A stretch of DNA of 8,451 nt from an uncultured Acidimicrobiaceae bacterium (GTDB lineage: Bacteria; Actinomycetota; Acidimicrobiia; Acidimicrobiales; Ilumatobacteraceae). A program made the position numbers and the translations under genes. The DNA lies in assembly GCA_903904615.1 (NCBI GenBank), contig CAIVDG010000126.1, forward strand, positions 1-8,451, given 5' to 3'. Below the pieces are notes generated by a model. It was given only the letters and a program-made list of their open reading frames with translations. It did not search any database and had not been told where the DNA came from. Positions 1-5,506 of this stretch are shown piece after piece (positions within the stretch are counted from its first letter, which is position 1; every line of letters starts with the position of its first letter).

Positions 1-199
1 CCAACTGCTCTTGCTCGACCAGCATCAGTTCATACGCACGTCGCAACATCTCACCGCGATCGCGACCTGTGCGCTGGCGCCACGGTATGAATGCTTCAGA
101 TGCAGTGACTGCAGCAGCCATGCAGTCCGCCGTGGTGTGCAGTGGAACATCGCCCACCTTTTCACCAGTCGCAGGATTCAGAACAGTGAGTGTTGCCAT
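1..199 (-). CDS. NAD(P)-dependent aldehyde dehydrogenase, N-terminal fragment (succinate-semialdehyde dehydrogenase-like)
   Basis: This open frame runs off the left edge of the window, so only the first 66 residues are seen. It starts at the ATG at 199 and has no stop. The protein opens with MATLTVLNPATGEKVGDVP, followed by an AAAVTASEAFIPWRQRTGRDRG stretch split over residues 28-49 and an LRRAYELMLVEQEQL tail. This is the usual N-terminal pattern of the aldehyde dehydrogenase superfamily: NPATGE, a VP strand, an AV..A..AF..WR helix, then an R..L.....L......L helix. Members oxidise aldehydes to acids with NAD or NADP in the cytoplasm. The LM..EQ..L end recalls GabD-type enzymes, but the cofactor and catalytic Cys/Glu regions lie outside the window, so the substrate is not known. 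The start is 24 bases past a strong hairpin that follows pstS. No clear Shine-Dalgarno is seen, so the mRNA may be leaderless or made by readthrough. Confidence 0.5.
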   Translation of the reverse strand, partial: MATLTVLNPATGEKVGDVPLHTTADCMAAAVTASEAFIPWRQRTGRDRGEMLRRAYELMLVEQEQL

Positions 200-223
200 A
201 GCACCATTCTGCCCGACAACGAA

Positions 224-255
224 GAACGACCCGGTGCGAATGCACCGGGTCGTTC
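224..255 (-). terminator. Perfect 14-bp hairpin after pstS, likely terminator
   Basis: GAACGACCCGGTGC (224-237) and GCACCGGGTCGTTC (242-255) are exact reverse complements with a 4-base loop. The hairpin begins 20 bases past the pstS stop. On the minus strand it is followed by TTCGTTGT, which is only weakly T-rich, so it looks like a terminator with a strong stem and a poor U-tract, a form common in Actinobacteria. It could also protect the 3' end of pstS mRNA. The position between two gene ends supports a termination role. Confidence 0.75.
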
Positions 256-275
256 CGTGATGGGGATGGAGAGAA

Positions 276-1649
276 TCAGCCTGCGCTGATCTTTGTGACC
301 TGTGAAAGTGCCTTTGCCAAAATGGCTCCCTGAAGTGCTGTGTACCCGTTACCAGCTGCGCGTGTTCGACCACAGTGTTCGAGGAAGTACTTGAAGAAGC
401 CCTTCACTGCCGTGTTGTCGGCGTTGTTCACTGTTGATGACAATCCGTACGAAATGGCGTTGATGGGGTAAGCATCTGCCGCAGTATTCGCGTAGTTCTG
501 ATTAACCAGACCTTCGGCAGTCACTTCGGCTGCTTCGAACCAGATGGCTGATGTCACCGGTGATGGTGCAACAAACCTCTTGCCTGGGTTCATAATGGCC
601 GCTGCCTTCACACCACGATCCTGCAAGAAGGAAAGTTCTGCGTATGTAATTGCACCGTTATTGCCCTGTACGTACGTAGCAACACCTTGGTTACCGCTTG
701 CTGCTTGGAAAGATCCGTCGCCAGGAACTGTTCCTGGGAATGCAGTGGTGAAGGTGTCGTTTGTTGGCTTGGTCCAAATTGATGGGAAAGACTTGTTCAG
801 GTAGAGCGCGAAGTTGTTCGTGGTTCCTGAACCACCACTGCGGTAAGCAACACGGATTGGCAGGCTTGGGAAAGTGATTGTTTCACCGTCTTGAACTTTT
901 TCGACGGCCAAGATACCGATGGTGGTTTTTCCAGCCTTCACTGTGTAGAACGTGTCCTTTGCGTACGCAATTGAACGAGTCAATGTGGCCTTTGGCGCAG
1001 ATGACAGAACAATCTTTGGTGAACTACGAAGCGCGGTGCGCGTGATGGCCACTTTTACTTTTGCAAACTTTGCGCGAGCGGCAGCGTTCATGGTGACAGT
1101 GAAATTGACCTTCTTGCCAACCTTCTTTACCGATGCCGTGACACCAGCAGTCGTTGCGGTCAATTTGCTAGCAATAGAAGTCTTTTTGTTGACGGCAGCA
1201 ATAGCTGGGTCGTTCCAGTTAGTGATCTTGCCAGCGAAAATCTTGGCCACCAATTCACCTGTCAAACGCACTTGAGCATTTGCTGGGCTAAGGCCATCAA
1301 CGCGGTATCCGATTGCAATTGATCCGCCAACCAATGGGACGTAGACCAATCCAGCAGGAGCATCGCCGGCTGTGTAAGCCGATTCTGAACCACCAAACTT
1401 GTAGGTTCCAGACTTGAAGCGGCTCTTGCCATTTGATGATCCCGCAGTGCCGTCATATGTAACTGTGTCCGAATTCGGGTTGGCAGCGCTGTCGCCGTTG
1501 TACAACGAACGACAATCTTCCATCATGTTGGCGAGGAAGCTTGCGCCACCACCACCCAATGACGTTCCAGCACTAACCGGACTAATTGGTGTCACACTTG
1601 CGACCGCTGCGAGAACTGCAACTGTCGCGAACTTACGACGAAGTTTCAT
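276..1649 (-). CDS. pstS: Phosphate ABC transporter substrate-binding protein PstS, with a large basic insert
   Basis: This is the extracytoplasmic phosphate receptor that hands phosphate to PstC/PstA. It has 457 residues, against about 320-380 for common PstS proteins. Residues 1-27 form a Sec signal peptide (KLRRK, hydrophobic core, VSA before the cut) with no lipobox Cys. Family marks in order are GGGASF (33-38), GTAGSSNG (67-74), FGGSES (85-90), GLVYVPLVGGSIAIGY (100-115), KIFAGKITNWNDPAI (136-150), RSGGSGTT (270-277) and AYPINAISY (393-401). Between NWNDPAIAAVN and PIRVAYRS, where E. coli PstS has under ten residues, there are about 108 residues with 20 Lys/Arg and only 4 Asp/Glu. By motif alignment E. 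coli Asp56 becomes Glu89 and Asp137 becomes Gly272. The only two cysteines, C46 and C426, could form a disulfide. The start is well set: AAGGAG lies 8 bases before the ATG. A PHO-box-like array lies upstream. PstS is sure at family level; strict phosphate specificity is inferred. Confidence 0.9.
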   Translation of the reverse strand: MKLRRKFATVAVLAAVASVTPISPVSAGTSLGGGGASFLANMMEDCRSLYNGDSAANPNSDTVTYDGTAGSSNGKSRFKSGTYKFGGSESAYTAGDAPAGLVYVPLVGGSIAIGYRVDGLSPANAQVRLTGELVAKIFAGKITNWNDPAIAAVNKKTSIASKLTATTAGVTASVKKVGKKVNFTVTMNAAARAKFAKVKVAITRTALRSSPKIVLSSAPKATLTRSIAYAKDTFYTVKAGKTTIGILAVEKVQDGETITFPSLPIRVAYRSGGSGTTNNFALYLNKSFPSIWTKPTNDTFTTAFPGTVPGDGSFQAASGNQGVATYVQGNNGAITYAELSFLQDRGVKAAAIMNPGKRFVAPSPVTSAIWFEAAEVTAEGLVNQNYANTAADAYPINAISYGLSSTVNNADNTAVKGFFKYFLEHCGRTRAAGNGYTALQGAILAKALSQVTKISAG

Positions 1650-1717
1650 AGGGGTTTCTCCTTCTGGGTTGTATTCCCAGTGAAAACCTATGAGACCTAC
1701 TTATCTCGAATGCTGAC

Positions 1718-1761
1718 GTTTGCTGAACGCTTCACAATGTTTGAGTGAACAAACGGTAAAC
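1718..1761 (-). promoter_or_regulatory. PHO-box-like direct repeats upstream of pstS
   Basis: On the minus strand, 11-base units run in phase: GTTTACCGTTT (1761-1751), GTTCACTCAAA (1750-1740), a degenerate unit CATTGTGAAGC (1739-1729) and GTTCAGCAAAC (1728-1718). The GTTYA starts are therefore 11 and 22 bases apart. This matches the GTTCA-based 11-base direct repeats known as PHO boxes for the actinobacterial response regulators PhoP/RegX3. The array begins 6 bases past the pstB stop, and its downstream edge lies 68 bases before the pstS start, which leaves room for a -10 (TAGGTT at 1690-1685 is a weak candidate). I infer phosphate-starvation activation of pstS. Confidence 0.65.
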
Positions 1762-1767
1762 GAGCAA

Positions 1768-2655
1768 TCAGCCGAATCGGCCTTGCACATAGTCAGCTGT
1801 GCGCTTGTCGGAAGGGTTCGAGAAAATATTGGTGGTGAGATCGGCTTCCACTAGGCGGCCTGGACCACCATCTGACAAGAAGAATGCGCAATAGTCACTC
1901 ACGCGAGCAGCCTGCTGCATATTATGTGTGACCATCACAATGGTCATTGTCTCCGACAATTGAACAATGGTCTCTTCCACACGAAGTGTTGAGCCTGGGT
2001 CGAGAGCTGAACAAGGCTCGTCCAACAACAACACATCGGGCTTCAACGCCAATGCGCGTGCAATGCACAAACGTTGCTGTTGTCCACCAGACAGCGATCC
2101 ACCCGGAGCCTTCAATCGATCTTTTACTTCGTTCCACAGACCAGCGCGAGTGAGGCACTCTTCAATGAGAGCGTCTTTGTCGTCTACTTTGACGCGAGCA
2201 AGTTTCAGACCTGCGATGACGTTTTCACCAATATTCATTGCGGGAAATGGGTTCGCCTTCTGAAACACCATGCCAATGCGACGGCGAATTTCAATAGGGT
2301 TCACGCCAGGTGCGTAAATGTCTTCGCCTTCAAACAACACCTCGCCCGCCATTGCAGCTTTCGGAATGAACTCGTGCATTCTGTTAAGGAGGCGCAGGAA
2401 TGTGGACTTGCCACAACCTGACGGACCAATGAGACCGGTCACCGTGTTTTCTGGAAAGTGAAGAGAAACATCGGCAAGTGCATGGTGCTTGTTGAACCAC
2501 GCGTGAACACCGACTGCTTCAAGGCCTCCACGACGAGACACTTCCAGGTTCCCTGCGTTTCGCTGCGTGCGATCTTCGACCACACCTGCATCAGCAGTAA
2601 CCGACGGAACAATGACTTCTGGAGTACCTAAGTCGTTATTGATGTTGTTATCCAT
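1768..2655 (-). CDS. pstB: Phosphate ABC transporter ATP-binding protein PstB
   Basis: This is the cytoplasmic ATPase that powers phosphate import through PstC/PstA. It has 295 residues from the ATG at 2655. Visible motifs are Walker A GPSGCGKST (77-85), the PstB-type Q-loop FQKANPFP (131-138; the family usually has FQKPNPFP), the signature LSGGQQQRL (188-196), Walker B VLLLDEP with catalytic E213, a D-loop SALDP (216-220) and the switch His in THNMQQAARVSDY (H244). All ATPase residues are present. The first 45 or so residues, MDNNINNDLG onward, are an acidic/polar extension not found in the usual 250-260 residue PstB. The frame is open further upstream to 2751, but those codons lie inside pstA and encode nothing family-like. 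The ATG at 2655, 5 bases past the pstA stop, is the better start, although its ribosome site (AGAAAG) is weak. The gene is co-transcribed with pstC and pstA. Confidence 0.95.
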   Translation of the reverse strand: MDNNINNDLGTPEVIVPSVTADAGVVEDRTQRNAGNLEVSRRGGLEAVGVHAWFNKHHALADVSLHFPENTVTGLIGPSGCGKSTFLRLLNRMHEFIPKAAMAGEVLFEGEDIYAPGVNPIEIRRRIGMVFQKANPFPAMNIGENVIAGLKLARVKVDDKDALIEECLTRAGLWNEVKDRLKAPGGSLSGGQQQRLCIARALALKPDVLLLDEPCSALDPGSTLRVEETIVQLSETMTIVMVTHNMQQAARVSDYCAFFLSDGGPGRLVEADLTTNIFSNPSDKRTADYVQGRFG

Positions 2656-2660
2656 GATGA

Positions 2661-3716
2661 TTATCGCTTTCTGGTAAGGCGTGAACTGGCAAAACGTGCA
2701 AGGAGGAACAAGACAAGAACCATGACCAACAACACCAAAGAACCACCCCACGAACGAGTAGCGGAATTGGCATCGCCAAGAGTTAGTCCAGTGAAGACAT
2801 ACACGGGAAGGCTCGCGATGGGTTCGGTGATGCTTGCACTGGTACCTACGAAGTAGGACACCGTAAGGAGAAGTGGCGCGGTCTCGCCAACAACACGGGC
2901 AACACCCAAGACGCTTGCCGTTACCAGCCCCGAAGCAACCGTAGGAAGAACGACGCGGAATGTGGTGCGCGCTTGCGATGCCCCCAACGCATAGCTAGCG
3001 GACCGAAGATCTTCGGGGACAATTTTCAATACTTCTTCTGAAGTTCTGGCAACAGTGGGCAACATGAGGATGGCTAATGCAAGTGATCCGGCAACGGCGC
3101 TAAAGGTGCCAAACAAGATAATTACTGTGGAGTACACAAAGAGACCAGCAACGATTGATGGCACACCGCTCATTGCCTGCGTGAGGAAGCGAACAAGTCG
3201 TGCGAATCGACCCTTTACTTCCACGATGTATACGGCCGCAAGAACACCAAGTGGAACAGCGATGACTGCCGCCATGAGAACAATGAGAAGCGAACCAATG
3301 ATGGCATGCTTCAAGCCACCTAAGTGCAGATCATCGCTGAACGATGTGACGCGCATATCGCTTGTGAGATAACTCGAATGAAAGGCTTTTGACCCATTCT
3401 TCAAGACCGTCCAGAAAATGGACATCCACGGAATGGCAACGGTTGCGAACGCAATAGACATCAGCGACGTGGCGATGCGGTCGCTCGCCATGTTCCATCC
3501 GTGTCGCGCTGAACCGATGAATGCAATAACGGGCACTGCAAACGCCAGCCCCACATACCACCCGAGGAAACCGCTGAGACCCGTCAACTGGTTGATGACC
3601 GAACCGAAAATTCCAGCGAGTACAACGAGTGCGACGGCACGAAGTGCGGTGCTACGAGAATGGTCCCATGGACGCCGGGCTTCAGGCACCACGTCTGTGT
3701 ATTGGTACGTGGTCAT
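2661..3716 (-). CDS. pstA: Phosphate ABC transporter permease PstA
   Basis: This is the second membrane subunit of the phosphate importer, pairing with PstC to form the channel on which PstB acts. It has 351 residues. The C-terminal two thirds is the permease domain: helices near 137-165, the conserved SGVPSIVAGLFVY (183-195), LMLPTVARTSEE (217-228), the EAA coupling loop DLRSASYALGASQ (236-248) with VVLPTVASGLVTA (255-267), then GVARVVGETAPLLLT (271-285). A longer N-terminal part adds hydrophobic segments near 25-42, 50-68 and 82-103, where E. coli PstA has one helix before the core. The tail SSRLTRKR is basic and cytoplasmic by the positive-inside rule. Its ATG shares ATGA with the pstC stop (3713-3716), and GAGGAAAA lies just upstream inside pstC, so translation is probably coupled. 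The assignment is secure. Confidence 0.95.
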   Translation of the reverse strand: MTTYQYTDVVPEARRPWDHSRSTALRAVALVVLAGIFGSVINQLTGLSGFLGWYVGLAFAVPVIAFIGSARHGWNMASDRIATSLMSIAFATVAIPWMSIFWTVLKNGSKAFHSSYLTSDMRVTSFSDDLHLGGLKHAIIGSLLIVLMAAVIAVPLGVLAAVYIVEVKGRFARLVRFLTQAMSGVPSIVAGLFVYSTVIILFGTFSAVAGSLALAILMLPTVARTSEEVLKIVPEDLRSASYALGASQARTTFRVVLPTVASGLVTASVLGVARVVGETAPLLLTVSYFVGTSASITEPIASLPVYVFTGLTLGDANSATRSWGGSLVLLVMVLVLFLLARFASSRLTRKR

Positions 3717-4684
3717 ACGATTTTCCTCGACCGATTCACGATGATTGTGGCCAGGAAGTTGACAACCAGAGTGACCAGGAACAACACCAGACCTGCTGCC
3801 ATGAGCCCCTTCAATTCATAGGCAGATGCTTCACCAAACTTTGTGGCGATGAGCGATGCAACGTTTCCACCGGCTGACGCAAGAATTTTGAAGTTGACTT
3901 CAAACACCAGGTTCAAAGTGAGATACACAGCAACTGTTTCACCAAGCGCACGGCCAAGACCCAACATTGCGCCACCCACAAGACCGCTCTTGCCGAACGG
4001 CAGCACAACAGTCTTAATTCCGCCCCATTTGGTGCCGCCCAAGGCGTACGTAGCATCCACAAGATCGCGTGGTGCCTGGCTGTATACCTCTCGTGCAACA
4101 GAGGTCACGATGGGCAAAATCATGATGGCCAGCAGTAACCCCGCCAAGAACGGTGAGCGTCCGAAAATAGGAGTACGAACAGCAAAGAGCGGAATCCAGT
4201 CGAGATATTTGTTGAGAGTTGCTGACCAATCTTCAACCAGTGGAAGCAACACCACATAGCCCCAGATGCCGTAGACAACGGAAGGAATTGCAGCCACCAA
4301 GTCAAGCAATGCAGTAAGTGCAGTGCGCAACCGACGCGGTGAGTAGTACTCGATAAACAATGCAGATGCCATTGCAAATGGCACCGCAATAATGATGGCG
4401 ATTGTGGCAGTGAGAACGGAGCCCACCAACATTGCCGCGATTCCGAAAGTGGCGGTTGCTGCATCGTTAGGGTCGAGCATCTCCCACTTTGAATTCGTGA
4501 TGAACCCAAGTCCGAAGTCTGAAAAAATCTCGAAACCGCGATACAACAAAAACGCCGCAATCAGAACGAGAACTACTAGCGAGAAGAGTGCCGAAGCCGA
4601 CACGAACCCGCGGAACACTTTGTCGACCTTGGTGTAGTAGGCCTTAATCTCGCGCTGGTCTGGTGGGGTGTCCAACGTTTGCAC
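3713..4684 (-). CDS. pstC: Phosphate ABC transporter permease PstC
   Basis: This is the first membrane subunit of the phosphate importer. I start it at GTG 4684, giving 323 residues, because GGGAG lies 9 bases before it. The frame is also open to a TTG at 4717, but that would add an unfamiliar RYRYHWETF lead with no ribosome site. Residues (GTG = 1) show a first helix near 27-48, the loop with TNSKWEMLDP (63-72), helices near 79-109, AAIPSVVYGIWGYVVL (131-146) as in PstC proteins, the helix LAGLLLAIMILPIVTSVARE (180-199), the EAA loop APRDLVDATYALGGTKW (204-220), RALGETVAV (245-253) and a last helix near 294-316. It is the first gene of the pst block, 111 bases past livF and behind a PHO-box-like array. 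Its TGA overlaps the pstA ATG. The family call is secure; the start is likely but unproven. Confidence 0.94.
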   Translation of the reverse strand: MQTLDTPPDQREIKAYYTKVDKVFRGFVSASALFSLVVLVLIAAFLLYRGFEIFSDFGLGFITNSKWEMLDPNDAATATFGIAAMLVGSVLTATIAIIIAVPFAMASALFIEYYSPRRLRTALTALLDLVAAIPSVVYGIWGYVVLLPLVEDWSATLNKYLDWIPLFAVRTPIFGRSPFLAGLLLAIMILPIVTSVAREVYSQAPRDLVDATYALGGTKWGGIKTVVLPFGKSGLVGGAMLGLGRALGETVAVYLTLNLVFEVNFKILASAGGNVASLIATKFGEASAYELKGLMAAGLVLFLVTLVVNFLATIIVNRSRKIV

Positions 4685-4693
4685 GCCAAAAGT

Positions 4694-4698
4694 CTCCC
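4694..4698 (-). promoter_or_regulatory. Ribosome binding site that decides the pstC start
   Basis: Minus-strand GGGAG at 4698-4694 is followed by 9 bases and then GTG at 4684. No comparable purine run lies before the longer in-frame TTG at 4717, where the sequence is pyrimidine-rich. This favours the shorter PstC. Confidence 0.6.
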
Positions 4699-4728
4699 AG
4701 TGGTACCTGTACCGCAATAGACGGCAAG

Positions 4729-4779
4729 GTAAACGAGAGGTGAACAGGTAGGTGAACTTTTCCGGTCTCCCCCGTAAAC
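4729..4779 (-). promoter_or_regulatory. PHO-box-like direct repeat array upstream of pstC
   Basis: Four minus-strand repeats share one orientation: GTTTACG (4779), GTTCACCTACC (4757), GTTCACCTCTC (4745) and GTTTACCTTGC (4734). Their starts are 22, 12 and 11 bases apart, close to a whole-turn spacing on one DNA face. The two central units match the actinobacterial GTTCACC half-site exactly. The array sits in the only intergenic gap before pstC, as expected for activation of pst by a PhoP/RegX3-type regulator under phosphate limitation. I cannot place a convincing -10. The same GTTYAC motif recurs upstream of pstS, which strengthens the call. Confidence 0.78.
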
Positions 4780-4788
4780 CGTGGGAGA
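4766..4788 (-). terminator. Weak hairpin after livF, possible terminator of the liv operon
   Basis: TCTCCCCC (4766-4773) pairs with GTGGGAGA (4781-4788) apart from one A-G mismatch, with a 7-base loop. It starts 7 bases past the livF stop. No T-run follows on the minus strand (CCGGAAAAG), so termination would be weak. The loop contains the most upstream GTTTAC repeat of the pstC PHO-box array, so the two functions may overlap. It may be chance. Confidence 0.35.
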
Positions 4789-4795
4789 AACTGGC

Positions 4796-5506
4796 TTAAC
4801 CGCCGAGGTAGGCCGCCCGGACCGCTGGGTCCTCCAGCAGGTCGTGCCCCGATCCGTCTTTCACCACATAACCAGTTTCCAACACGTATCCGCGATGGGC
4901 AACGCGAAGAGCTTGCGTGGCATTCTGCTCCACCAACAACACCGAGATTCCTTCGGAGTTGATCTGCTTGATGATTTCAAAGATTTGAGCAATCAGCATG
5001 GGAGCAAGGCCCATTGATGGTTCATCGAGCAAGAGCAATCGCGGACGGCTCATGAGTGCTCGACCAATTGCGAGCATCTGTTGCTCACCGCCAGACAGCG
5101 TTCCGCCTAACTGAGAAATTCTTTCTTCAAGGCGTGGGAACAAGTGGAACACGTGAGCGAGGTCTGACGCTTTTTGTGCGGCGTCTCCCCCGCGCACGTA
5201 CGTGCCCATTTCGAGGTTCTCACGAACAGTCATGCCTGGGAAAATGCCTCTGCCTTCTGGAGCCTGACAAATTCCCAACTTCACGCGATCGTGTGGCGCC
5301 ATTTTGGTGATGTCTTGACCGTCGAAGATGACCGAACCCTGGGTGACTGTGCGAACTCCGGAGATGGTGCGCATTGTGGTGGTCTTACCTGCACCGTTTG
5401 CACCGATGAGTGTGGTGATTTCTCCCTCGCCTACACCGAAAGAGATCCCCTTCAGAGCTTCAATGCGACCGTAAAAAACATGCAGATCTGTAACTTCAAG
5501 AAGCAT
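4796..5506 (-). CDS. livF: Branched-chain amino-acid type ABC transporter ATP-binding protein LivF
   Basis: This is one of the two cytoplasmic ATPases of the HAAT-family importer and pairs with LivG. Its 236 residues are the usual LivF length. It shows Walker A GANGAGKT (35-42), the LivF-type Q-loop QAPEGRGIFPGMTVRENL (81-98), the signature LSGGEQQM (137-144), Walker B LLLLDEPSMGLAP with E162 (157-169) and LLVEQNA (190-196). Gln194 in place of the switch His is normal for LivF. The end DPAVRAAYLGG is also typical. The ATG at 5506 lies inside livG, overlapping it by 11 bases, with AGGAG 9 bases upstream. It is the last gene of the liv block. The family also moves amides, urea and other amino acids, so the substrate cannot be fixed without the binding protein. 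Confidence 0.95.
   Translation of the reverse strand: MLLEVTDLHVFYGRIEALKGISFGVGEGEITTLIGANGAGKTTTMRTISGVRTVTQGSVIFDGQDITKMAPHDRVKLGICQAPEGRGIFPGMTVRENLEMGTYVRGGDAAQKASDLAHVFHLFPRLEERISQLGGTLSGGEQQMLAIGRALMSRPRLLLLDEPSMGLAPMLIAQIFEIIKQINSEGISVLLVEQNATQALRVAHRGYVLETGYVVKDGSGHDLLEDPAVRAAYLGG

Noticed and set aside
11..289. Plus-strand open frames across 11-289
   Set aside because: They lie opposite the clear aldehyde dehydrogenase start on the minus strand and run through the hairpin; their translation is Cys/His/Arg-rich and resembles no family.
952..1275. Long plus-strand open frame inside pstS with hydrophobic stretches
   Set aside because: It is antisense to the basic insert of PstS. Its Val/Phe/Ala-rich look follows from reading Lys and Ala codons in reverse; no ribosome site or family likeness supports it.
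1664..1680. CTGGG/CCCAG inverted repeat in the pstS leader, touching the ribosome site
   Set aside because: Only 5 base pairs with a 7-base loop; too weak to claim a riboswitch or thermosensor.
2656..2751. Longer PstB starting at 2751
   Set aside because: The extra 32 residues overlap the pstA 3' end in another frame, show no family likeness and have no ribosome site; the ATG at 2655 fits the operon spacing.
3843..4259. 138-residue plus-strand open frame opposite pstC
   Set aside because: It is a shadow of a well-supported permease gene; the composition (many Thr, Pro, Arg) is what antisense membrane-protein codons give.
4702..4713. GGTAC/GTACC inverted repeat just upstream of the pstC start
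   Set aside because: Five-base arms around a 2-base centre can occur by chance, and no second copy is seen at the pstS promoter.
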